From assembly GCF_000403645.1 (NCBI RefSeq), contig NC_021313.1, positions 1,817,014 to 1,881,013 of the forward strand: 64,000 nt of DNA, given 5' to 3'. The position numbers and the translations under genes were made by a program. The stretch is from Salinarchaeum sp. Harcht-Bsk1. GTDB lineage: Archaea; Halobacteriota; Halobacteria; Halobacteriales; Salinarchaeaceae. The notes below the pieces were generated by a model that did no database searches, was not told the DNA's origin, and was given only the letters and a program-made list of their open reading frames with translations. Positions 34,201-40,893 of the stretch are shown in pieces. The first letter of the stretch is position 1; the number at the start of each line of letters is the position of its first letter.

Positions 34201-34831
34201 CGGGGCAGTGCTCCGTGATGAACTTCGACTCCTTGTCCTTGGGCGTGTACTGGAGCCCCGTCTCGTTGGAGTAGAGTTCGATCTCCTCGGCGTAGCGCTC
34301 GATCTCGTCGTCCCGGGGTTTGAACTCGCCGACGTCGAGCAGGCTCCGGGCGTAGTCGGCGACGAGCACCGAGAGCGCCTGGGCGGTCCCACCCGCAGAG
34401 CGGATCGGGCCCGCGTACGCGACGGTGACGTAGTCGGTGCCGTCGTCGTTCTGGTCGATCTCGACGCGGTCGATCCCCTCGATCGGCGCGGCGACGACGC
34501 CCTCGGTCAGGAGTGCGACCGCGGTCCGGACCGCGCCCTCGATCTTGCCGGCGTCGGACTCGTAGCTGCCGACCCGGCCCTCGACGAAGTCCTCGACGAG
34601 TTCGAGGGCGGCCTCCTCGCGGCTGAAATCGTCCTCGAGTTCGCGGACGCGCTCGGCGACGCCCTCGATGCCGAGGATGTTCTCGACGCGGTCGGCCATG
34701 TCCCGCGCCGTCGGAATCTCGACCTCGGGCTCGGGGTCCTCGCCGCGGGACTTCGCCTCCTCGGCGATCGCCATCGCGCGGTCGAGTTCGGCCTCGAGTC
34801 GGTCGAAGTACTGTTCGTCCTCCGGTTTCAC
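31211..34831 (-). CDS. polC: DNA polymerase D large subunit DP2
   Basis: 1206 residues, the catalytic subunit of archaeal family D replicative polymerase. The active-site block [20 protein letters not shown] has D960 and D962, with [13 protein letters not shown] after it. Conserved [29 protein letters not shown] and KAAGVVPVD blocks precede it. Zinc ribbons: [20 protein letters not shown] and CPECD...CDRCE in the middle, CLDCGEKF...CRECGG at the end. Two acidic haloarchaeal insertions lie around 270-310 and 530-560. No intein interrupts the active-site blocks, unlike many haloarchaeal polC genes. I take GTG 34831 because GGAGGTG lies 6 bases upstream and the product starts MKPEDEQYF as in relatives; GTG 34840 is the alternative. 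The small subunit DP1 is not here. Confidence 0.97.
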   Translation of the reverse strand: [1206 protein letters not shown]

Positions 34832-34907
34832 GGTGGGCACCTCCGATTCCGTGGATTATCGGCCTGCGAGCCGCGGGTCGTGAGCGCCGAGCGTCGGCGA
34901 CGCGACC

Positions 34908-35327
34908 TCACAGCCACAGGTCCAGGTCCGTCGGTTCGTGGTGCGCTCGTTCGAGCGGTTCGGCGAATTTGCGGAAGTGCACCTCGCCGGCGAACACCTC
35001 CGCCGAATCGAGGTGGCCTGCGAGCGCGGTGCCGTCCGGCCGCGAGAGCACGGCGTGGGTGTGGGCGAACCGCTCCCCGTCGAGGATGGAGACGTTGCCC
35101 ACGCACGCCGCGACCTCGAGGTGTTCGTCGAAGTACACCGGCTCGTACTCCTTCTTCTCCTGGTCGTAGAACCACATCTCGGCGTCACGCACCGAACCGA
35201 GCGCCGTGAACCAGCCCGCGTCCGCCTCGACTTCCTCGGCGAGCGCTTCGATCTCTGCACGCCAGTCTGCCCCAGTCGAAAGCCGGGCGACGTACTCGTC
35301 CGTCGTCTCGACTGCCCGGTAGTCCAT
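34908..35327 (-). CDS. PPC/DUF296-domain protein
   Basis: 139 residues, one PPC (plants and prokaryotes conserved) domain. The typical blocks are present: IEALAEEVEADAGWFTALGSVRDAEMWFYD, LEVAACVGNVSILDGE, AHTHAVLSRPDGTALAGHL and EVHFR. The H-x-H in FAHTHAV fits the metal-binding site seen in prokaryotic PPC structures, which form trimers. In plants PPC sits on AT-hook DNA-binding proteins; here there is no AT hook, so DNA binding is doubtful. A TATA-like CGTTTTTGG is 27 bases upstream; it is read towards polC with an 76-base gap and could lead into it. Confidence 0.87.
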   Translation of the reverse strand: MDYRAVETTDEYVARLSTGADWRAEIEALAEEVEADAGWFTALGSVRDAEMWFYDQEKKEYEPVYFDEHLEVAACVGNVSILDGERFAHTHAVLSRPDGTALAGHLDSAEVFAGEVHFRKFAEPLERAHHEPTDLDLWL

Positions 35328-35681
35328 GTGGGAACACCACGGCGGGGTTCACCAAAAACGTTCACTTCCCGGGCCCGGTATGGTCGGACTGGGAGCGGCG
35401 TAGTTACCGCGTGTGATTCAGTGGTTGGGGCTTCTTCGGGTGGATTCTGGAACATACTGGTACGCCAAAACCGGTGCGCAGTGGCAACTGCGAACCGATT
35501 GGAAGCCCCCACTCGTCGATCCAGATTCGCTCTCGGCCGACGGCGAGCAGCGCGAGTCGCGCGCAAGCGAAGCGAGTGTGGTGGTTCGAGATAGTGTCTG
35601 TTGACTCGAGACAGGAGTGCGGTGTCCGAGACGGCGAAGCTGGCTCCACAACCGCGAACGTCCGAACGAAAATCCGAAAAC
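35328..35681. repeat. Intergenic region with dispersed GC-rich repeat (copy D)
   Basis: No gene in 354 bases. GGGGCTTC at 35427-35434 and GAAGCCCC at 35512-35519 form a perfect 8-base inverted repeat. The right arm lies in AACCGATTGGAAGCCCCC, nearly identical to AACCGCTTGGAAGCCCCC at 58514-58531. From 35560 a run GCGCGAGTCGCGCGCAAGCGAAGC resembles the CGCTCGC-rich cores of the repeats at 39.2 and 58.5 kb, in opposite orientation. Confidence 0.5.
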
Positions 35682-36260
35682 TCAGTCCTGGACGTCGATG
35701 GAGTCGTCCTCGGCCAGGTCGATCACGACGTCGAAGCGGTCCCGGTATCCCTCCAGCACGTCCTCGTCGTGGACCTCCGTGGAGAGGTGGAACAGGCCGA
35801 CTGCGTCGTGATCGACCAGCAGGTCGAGGATTCGCTCGACGGCGTCGCGCGCCTCCTCTTCGCCGGCGTAGTAGGCGAGTTCAGTGACGGAGTCGAAGCT
35901 GAGTCGAATCTTGCCGTCGTGGGACTCGAGGAACTGTTTGGTCTGCTCCACGATGCCGTCGGTGTCGTCGGGCGAGGAGACGTAGTGGACGTCGTCCCGC
36001 GTCCGTCGGGAGTACCCACGTTCGACGGAGAGGGTGTCGAGGATGACTGCGCGGTCCTCGTCGACGTCGTAGTAGTCGAGTTTCTGGGTGACCTCCCGGG
36101 CGGTGGTCCGGGTCGAGATCACGAGGAAGTGGTCGGTGTCTTTTTTGAGGAAGTCCGTGTCCACGCGGTCCGTCTCGGCTGTGCTCGGATGGACCAGCAG
36201 TACGCTCGTCCCCCCGGGAATCGAGTCTGGCCCCCCGTCGACCGCGAGCTCGTAGTCCAT
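35682..36260 (-). CDS. KaiC/RecA-like protein lacking the P-loop (DUF7090-like)
   Basis: 192 residues. Strand and helix order follows archaeal KaiC-like domains: GGTSVLLVHPSTAETD..., DHFLVISTRTTAREVTQKLDYYDVD (the LYVSTEE-like second strand), RAVILDTLSVERG, IRLSFDSVTELAYYAG (the Walker B-like strand with D at its end), and AVGLFHLSTEVHDED. In true KaiC the first loop reads GxxGxGKT; here it is HPSTAETD, so ATP binding by a Walker A is not possible. It is therefore probably a regulatory pseudo-ATPase. I believe it is the haloarchaeal DUF7090 family. TATA-like AATTAAG at 36281-36287 fixes the start. Confidence 0.72.
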   Translation of the reverse strand: MDYELAVDGGPDSIPGGTSVLLVHPSTAETDRVDTDFLKKDTDHFLVISTRTTAREVTQKLDYYDVDEDRAVILDTLSVERGYSRRTRDDVHYVSSPDDTDGIVEQTKQFLESHDGKIRLSFDSVTELAYYAGEEEARDAVERILDLLVDHDAVGLFHLSTEVHDEDVLEGYRDRFDVVIDLAEDDSIDVQD

Positions 36261-36280
36261 ACCCACCGAGTGCGGTGCAG

Positions 36281-36287
36281 TGACCTT
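36281..36287 (-). promoter_or_regulatory. TATA-like box of the KaiC-like gene
   Basis: Minus strand GAATTAA(G), centred 24-27 bases before ATG 36260. Confidence 0.5.
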
Positions 36288-36414
36288 AATTCCTGTTCGA
36301 CAGTCCGTGACAGGCTTCGACCCGCTGTGGCAACCGCAGCATGCGTCCATGCCGCCGGCCGCCCCAGCGCCACCAGTCGAAATTCCCATGCCGATTCCGC
36401 CGCTGGTTTCGCGT

Positions 36415-37098
36415 ATGAGCGTCCGCGAGGAGTTCGACGACTGGGCCGCAGAGGGCCGCGACCGGGGGATGGAAGAGCGCCACTGGCACACCGCAAAGCA
36501 CGCGCTCTCGGCGATGCCGGTCGAGGCCGGCGACACGGTGCTCGATTTCGGTTCGGGCAGCGGCTACGCGGCTCGTGCGCTCCGGGAGGCCGCCGACGCC
36601 GGCCGTGCGATCGGGGTCGACGGCGCGCCGGAGATGGTGGGCAATGCCCGCGAGTACACCGACACGGAGGAACCGGTCGAGTTCGTGGCCGCCGACTTCC
36701 ACCACCTGCCGCTCCCCGACGATTCCATCGACCACGCGTTCTCGATGGAGGCCTTCTACTACGCCGCGAATCCCCACGAGGCCCTGGCGGAACTGCGCCG
36801 CGTCCTTCGTTCGGGCGGCACGTTCTACTGTGGGGTGAACTACTGGGAGGAACACCACTACAGCGAGGGTTGGCAGGAGAACATCTCGATCCCGATGACG
36901 CGCTGGAGCGAAGCGGAGTACCGAGAGGCGTTCCGCGAGGCAGGCTTCCATCTCGCCGGCCAGACGCGGATCCCCGACACCGAGAGCGAGATTCCGCCGA
37001 AATCGGAATTCCCCACCGAGTGGTACGACAGCCCGGCGGAGTACCGCGAATCCGATCGGGAGTACGGCACGCTGTTCACCGTCGGCGTCGCTCCCTGA
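36415..37098 (+). CDS. SAM-dependent methyltransferase
   Basis: 227 residues. Motif I VLDFGSGSGYAARAL, post-I GVDGAPEMVGNA, then VEFVAADFHHLPLPDDSIDHAFSMEAFYYA (motif II) and LRRVLRSGGTFYCGVNYWEEH; Methyltransf_11 fold. The EEHHYSEGW and ISIPMTRWSEAEYREAF segments belong to a haloarchaeal branch I know only as 'methyltransferase domain protein'. The start MSVREEFDDWAAEGRD is chosen because the preceding 45 codons are Pro-rich and not in the family. Substrate unknown. Confidence 0.85.
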   Translation: MSVREEFDDWAAEGRDRGMEERHWHTAKHALSAMPVEAGDTVLDFGSGSGYAARALREAADAGRAIGVDGAPEMVGNAREYTDTEEPVEFVAADFHHLPLPDDSIDHAFSMEAFYYAANPHEALAELRRVLRSGGTFYCGVNYWEEHHYSEGWQENISIPMTRWSEAEYREAFREAGFHLAGQTRIPDTESEIPPKSEFPTEWYDSPAEYRESDREYGTLFTVGVAP

Positions 37099-37158
37099 CG
37101 GACTCGCTCGCTGCCAGCCGCGACTGTTTCGGCGGAAACTACCGAACCTCTTCGGCTT

Positions 37159-37662
37159 TCACTTGATTTCCACCGAACGGACGAACGGCAGGTCCGAGAT
37201 CACGTTCAGCAGCTCGCCCGGTGCCTCGCCGTCGATGATCACGTAACAGCGCGCCTCGTCGGTGAACTCCGGATCCTCCGTGATGATCTGGCGGATCGAC
37301 AGCTCGCGCTCGGCGAGCAGCTTGCTGATCTCCGCGACGATGCCGTGCTCCTCGGCCTCCGCGACCTCCACGGTCAGGACCGTCAGATCGAGCACCGGTG
37401 CGAGGTCCATCAGGCTCGGCACCTGGGAGATGTTCTGGAAGATGCGTCGGAGCTCCTCGTCCTCCAGGATCGCGTCCGTCGTCGAGTCAACGACGCGCCG
37501 GTCGACGTCGATCTCGCGGGCGATGCCGGTATTGGGGATCTCGATGCCGCCGGAAACGACCCGCCCCTCGTCGTTGACCGAAAAACCCCGCTCGAGAAGG
37601 AGGCGGATCACCGCCTGCTGACTCGGACTGCCCTCGAACTTCTCCAAAATCTCGTCGAACAT
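37159..37662 (-). CDS. ACT-domain transcription regulator of amino-acid metabolism
   Basis: 167 residues. Residues 1-75 form a helix-turn-helix part (SQQAVIRLLLERGFSVNDEGRVVSGG...NTGIAREIDVDRRVVDSTT) in which the second helix reads IAREIDVDRRVVDST. Residues ~93-165 form an ACT domain (LTVLTVEVAEAEEHGIVAEISKLLAERELSIRQIIT), which usually binds an amino acid. This HTH-ACT pairing is found in archaea as a presumed feedback regulator of amino-acid genes. hisB lies 0.9 kb away but on its own promoter, so a link is unproven. TATA-like TTCAAAAC is 27 bases upstream. Confidence 0.85.
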   Translation of the reverse strand: MFDEILEKFEGSPSQQAVIRLLLERGFSVNDEGRVVSGGIEIPNTGIAREIDVDRRVVDSTTDAILEDEELRRIFQNISQVPSLMDLAPVLDLTVLTVEVAEAEEHGIVAEISKLLAERELSIRQIITEDPEFTDEARCYVIIDGEAPGELLNVISDLPFVRSVEIK

Positions 37663-37919
37663 GCGCCTTCGTTGGCCACGGGTGGTTTTGAAGGTGCGGG
37701 ATTTTTCGTGAGGATTCCACAGCGCCCGTGGCACCATGCGCGGATTCCGAAACGACTGTGAACCGGTCCTTCGCCTGCTCGCGTAACGACCCAGGAATTC
37801 TCCATCCGATCCGAAGCCGACTCGGGGTCAGTCGGGCCAACCGACGGTGACAAACTATTGTCTGTGCACGAAGAAATAGGTGGAAAGAACGATGGGGCTC
37901 GGCCACGGACCGATCGCGC

Positions 37920-38477
37920 ATGCAGTCCTCCAGACGGCAGTTGCTCGGGACGATCGGCAGCGGCCTGGCGCTCTCGCTCGGCGGATGTCTCTCGAGTGAC
38001 GACGATGGCGGGAACGACACCGACGCGACGTCCAGTGACGCCACAGGCACGAACGGGGGATCGGACCAGTCCGTGGATGGATCGGATCGATCCGGCGACG
38101 GATCCAGCGAGTCCGGCGACGGCGAGGGATCCCTGGTCGTCCGCCTCGTCGGCCCGGACGAGGAGTACCGGCTCTTCGACCGCTCCGGCGTCGCGACGGT
38201 CGGTGAAGTTACCCGTGGGAACGAGGCGCCGTACGTGCCGGTGTCGCTGACCGAGGATCGAACGGCGACGATCGTCGACCTCGCACAGCGCGTCGGGCTC
38301 GGGGATCGACACGACGCCTTCGAGGTCGTGGCGGTCCTCGACGGCGAGGAGATCCATCGCGCCCAGGTCGGCGCGGAACTCGCTCGGGACGTGCAGACCG
38401 GCGAGTGGGAGGGTTCGTTCGTCGTCTACGCTCGGGACGCGGAAGAAGCCCGGCGAATCAGAGCGGCGCTCCGCTGA
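37920..38477 (+). CDS. Tat lipoprotein with SecD-P1-like domain
   Basis: 185 residues. Signal SSRRQLLGTIGSGLALSLGGC with lipobox Cys at 23, an acidic Ser/Asp/Gly linker to about 68, then a folded domain of ~115 residues. In that domain, APYVPVSLTEDRTATIVDLAQRV, FEVVAVLDGEEIHRAQVGAELA and GSFVVYARDAEEARRIRAALR follow the order and key residues of the P1-head subdomain of SecD (xxVxxTLTxEGA..., ...VLDGEVxSAP..., ...F-S-x-EEAxxLAxxL). SecD uses this head outside the membrane to pull preproteins; here it is free on a lipid anchor. The match is by eye and is my inference. Confidence 0.7.
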   Translation: MQSSRRQLLGTIGSGLALSLGGCLSSDDDGGNDTDATSSDATGTNGGSDQSVDGSDRSGDGSSESGDGEGSLVVRLVGPDEEYRLFDRSGVATVGEVTRGNEAPYVPVSLTEDRTATIVDLAQRVGLGDRHDAFEVVAVLDGEEIHRAQVGAELARDVQTGEWEGSFVVYARDAEEARRIRAALR

Positions 38478-38518
38478 GTGCCGTCCAGCGTCGTCGGTTC
38501 ACCAGCGTCTGGATCGCT

Positions 38519-39106
38519 CTACAATTCGCCCTTCGTGCTAGGCGCCCCCGACCGGCGCTCGTCGATCCGCGTCGCGTCGTCCATGGCCCCCGCGACGGCC
38601 TTGAACAGCGCCTCGATCTCGTGGTGGGCGTTCCGGCCCTCGATCTCGGCGTGCAGTGTCAGCCCGGCGTTCAGCGCCAGCGACTCGAAGAAGTGCCGCG
38701 CCATGTCGCTCGCCAGTTCGCCCACCGCCGCCTGGGAGAACGTCCCCTCGAAGTAGAAGCGGGGCCGTCCGGAGACGTCGACGACGACCGACGCCACGGA
38801 CTCGTCGAGTGGGACCCGTCGGTCGGCGTAGCGCACGATCCGCTCGCGTTCACCGAGCGCCTCGTCGAAGGCCTCGCCCAGCGCGATCCCGACGTCCTCG
38901 ACCGTGTGGTGGTCGTCGACCTCGAGGTCGCCGTCGCAACTCACCGTGAGGTCGAAGAGGCCGTGCGTCGCGAGGGCCTCCAGCATGTGGTCGAAGAAGC
39001 CGATGCCGGTGTCCACCTCGGCCTCCCCGTCCCCGTCGATTTCCAACGTCAGGTCGATGTCGGTCTCCGCCGTCTCGCGGCTGACCGCCGCCGCTCGGTC
39101 GCTCAT
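38519..39106 (-). CDS. hisB: Imidazoleglycerol-phosphate dehydratase
   Basis: 195 residues, the single-domain archaeal form. Two-fold repeated metal-binding blocks are intact: [20 protein letters not shown] with [16 protein letters not shown], and [37 protein letters not shown]; they bind Mn in the 24-mer. It removes water from imidazole glycerol phosphate in step six of histidine synthesis. The last residues ([16 protein letters not shown]) end in the family's PSTKG. TATA-like TTTGTAG sits 27 bases upstream. hisA is 2.9 kb away on the same strand but not in the same unit. Confidence 0.96.
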   Translation of the reverse strand: MSDRAAAVSRETAETDIDLTLEIDGDGEAEVDTGIGFFDHMLEALATHGLFDLTVSCDGDLEVDDHHTVEDVGIALGEAFDEALGERERIVRYADRRVPLDESVASVVVDVSGRPRFYFEGTFSQAAVGELASDMARHFFESLALNAGLTLHAEIEGRNAHHEIEALFKAVAGAMDDATRIDERRSGAPSTKGEL

Positions 39107-39195
39107 GGGCAGTTCGTTGGCGGAGCCCCTACAAATCGCTGGCGCTCCCATGTGTCGTGGTTGCAGGCACGAACCGCTCAGGCAGGACCGCACCG

Positions 39196-39393
39196 GCAGC
39201 CGCCTCGAAAGCCCTCGGCCGGCTCCAGTCGCGCGACTCGCTGCGCGCTTCGGCTCGCTCGCTACCGCTCGCTCACCTCCAGTGCTTGTTCCGAAAGGCT
39301 CGCTCACGCTCGCCTTTCGACGTTCGCCTCGCTTCGCTCGGCTCACCTTCGTCGTGCTTCCCGGAGCCGGCCTCGCCCTTTCAGTCCGCCAGG
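39196..39393. repeat. Dispersed GC-rich repeat, copy A (gap 39107-39471)
   Basis: Ends match copy B at 49825: left GCAGCCGCCTCGAAAGCCCTCGGC versus AACAGCCGCTTCGAACGCCCTCGGC, right GCCTCGCCCTTTCAGTCCGCCAGG versus the same with ACACC. The ends are inverted repeats of each other (GAAAG..C..GGCCGGCT, 14 of 18 bases). The interior is rich in GCTCGCTCGC. The rest of this 365-base gap shows no gene. Confidence 0.6.
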
Positions 39394-39471
39394 AGAGACG
39401 GTTGACTCATCGGTCTGGTTCGCGGTGGAGCGCCCACGCTCGCGTTTCCCGGTCGACTGTCAATAGGCCGC

Positions 39472-40719
39472 CTAGTCGCCGCTGGCGCAGGCGGCGTCGT
39501 CGGTCGGCGTCCGGCGGACCTCCGCGATCCGCGCGATCACGATCGTGACGAGCGCCAGCCCGAGCGGGATCAGGAGGAGCTGCATCCCGAGGACGGGATC
39601 GGCGTCGCTGATCGCGAAGCCCATGATCGCGGGCATGACGCCGACGCCCAGCGAGGAGGAAATCGCAGCGACGGCGGTGACGGGGCCGCTGTACTCCGGC
39701 GCGGCGTCGGTGGCGTAGGAGACCAGCAGCGGGAAGGCACCGGAGATGAGCAGGCCGATGGCGAGGATCCCCGGGAGCAGCCACAGTCCCTCGGCGAGCG
39801 TGAACGTGACGACGAACACGGGCACGAGGAGGCCGAGGATCGCGACGAGCAGCCGGACGTAGCCGACGCGCTCGGAGAGGCGACCGTAGACGAAGCGGCC
39901 GGGGACGTAGCCCGCGATCATGATCGAGAGCGTGACGCCAGCGATCCAGCTCGGCAGTTGGCTCTCGGCGTACGTGGGGAGCCAGAGGAAGAGGCCGCCC
40001 TCAACGCCGGTCGCGAAGAACATCACGAGCGCCATCCCGAGCACTTCGGGGCGCCGGAGGAGGCTCAGGACGTCCTCGCGAGCGAGCGGTTCCTCCTGGG
40101 TCTCGACGGCGGGCTCGTCGAGGCGCCAGACGACGACGCCCAGTCCGAGCAGGAGGACCGCGAAGATCCAGAAGACGAACCGCCAGGACGCCAGCGCGAC
40201 GACCGCGACGACGAGCACCGGCGCGAGCGCCGCGCCGGCGGCCCAGGTCATGTCGTAGTAGCCATAGATCCGGCCGCGTCTGGAGGGGTAGAAGTGGCTG
40301 AGGAGCGGGCGGTTCAGCCCCCGGACGACGCCCATCATCGCGCCCTGCACGACGACCGCGCCGAGGAACACGAGCAGTATCGGCGCCGCGCCGAGCGCGA
40401 GCAGGGCGACGGCGTTGCCGACCAGGCCGCCGGCGATCAACAGTCGCGCCCGCAGGTGGCCGGCACCGAAGCCGACGAAGGTCACGGCGAAGAGGTAGCC
40501 CAGCGTCCCAGCGGGCGCGATGAGGCCGAGCTGCCACTCCGGTGCGCCGAAGGCAGTCTCCAGCTCCGGAATGACCGGTCCGCGTGCCATCATCGCGCCG
40601 CCGCCGATCGCGAGCGCCGCGAAGATGACGGCCGTCCAGCGCAGCCGGTTCGCGCGGTTCACGTCGTCCTTTGGGGTCGTTTCGGGCTGGCTCGCCTCGG
40701 CGGATTCGGCGTCACTCAC
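39472..40719 (-). CDS. Major facilitator superfamily transporter
   Basis: 415 residues with twelve predicted membrane helices in two six-helix halves. MFS marks: the A-motif-like RARLLIAGGLVGNAV between helices 2 and 3, GVVRGLNRPLLSHFYPSRRGRIYG (motif with conserved R and G before helix 5) and the second-half equivalent GRFVYGRLSERVGYVRLLVA. The central loop holds the acidic TQEEPLAREDVLSLLRR. Substrate unknown. The start GTG 40719 has GGAGGTG 9 bases upstream; the 36 codons above it are Arg/Pro/Ala-rich and not membrane-protein-like. It is divergent from a TrmB regulator, which may control it. Confidence 0.88.
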   Translation of the reverse strand: MSDAESAEASQPETTPKDDVNRANRLRWTAVIFAALAIGGGAMMARGPVIPELETAFGAPEWQLGLIAPAGTLGYLFAVTFVGFGAGHLRARLLIAGGLVGNAVALLALGAAPILLVFLGAVVVQGAMMGVVRGLNRPLLSHFYPSRRGRIYGYYDMTWAAGAALAPVLVVAVVALASWRFVFWIFAVLLLGLGVVVWRLDEPAVETQEEPLAREDVLSLLRRPEVLGMALVMFFATGVEGGLFLWLPTYAESQLPSWIAGVTLSIMIAGYVPGRFVYGRLSERVGYVRLLVAILGLLVPVFVVTFTLAEGLWLLPGILAIGLLISGAFPLLVSYATDAAPEYSGPVTAVAAISSSLGVGVMPAIMGFAISDADPVLGMQLLLIPLGLALVTIVIARIAEVRRTPTDDAACASGD

Positions 40720-40862
40720 CCGACCTGCACCTCCGTCCGGATCCGCCACAGCGGGAGGGCAGCGCGGCCTGCCCGATCCGCCCGCTTGGTTCGGGGCGGA
40801 TCGAGCTACTGCAGACTCGGTGTACACTCATTCGAGTGGACCGATGCAGCCCGTCGAGAAAA

Positions 40863-40881
40863 CTTTTTCTAATAGTAAAAG
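40863..40881. promoter_or_regulatory. Palindromic operator candidate in the trmB promoter
   Basis: CTTTT-n-CTA-n-TAG-n-AAAAG, a 19-base palindrome with only the three spacer positions unpaired. It covers the A+T-rich TATA zone (-31 to -13 from ATG 40894), so bound protein would block transcription. A second small palindrome, CACTC-attc-GAGTG, lies at 40825-40838 between this site and the divergent MFS gene. Confidence 0.65.
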
Positions 40882-40893
40882 AAAGACAGTTCA

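Noticed and set aside
31211-34831. Possible intein in polC, common in haloarchaea
   Set aside because: The block around NCDGDEDC is uninterrupted, the length is 1206 residues, and no C...HN splice junctions are present; the extra sequence is acidic insertion.
32477-35209. A 910-codon plus-strand open frame opposite polC
   Set aside because: It is the antisense shadow of the polymerase gene; no family motif, promoter or ribosome site.
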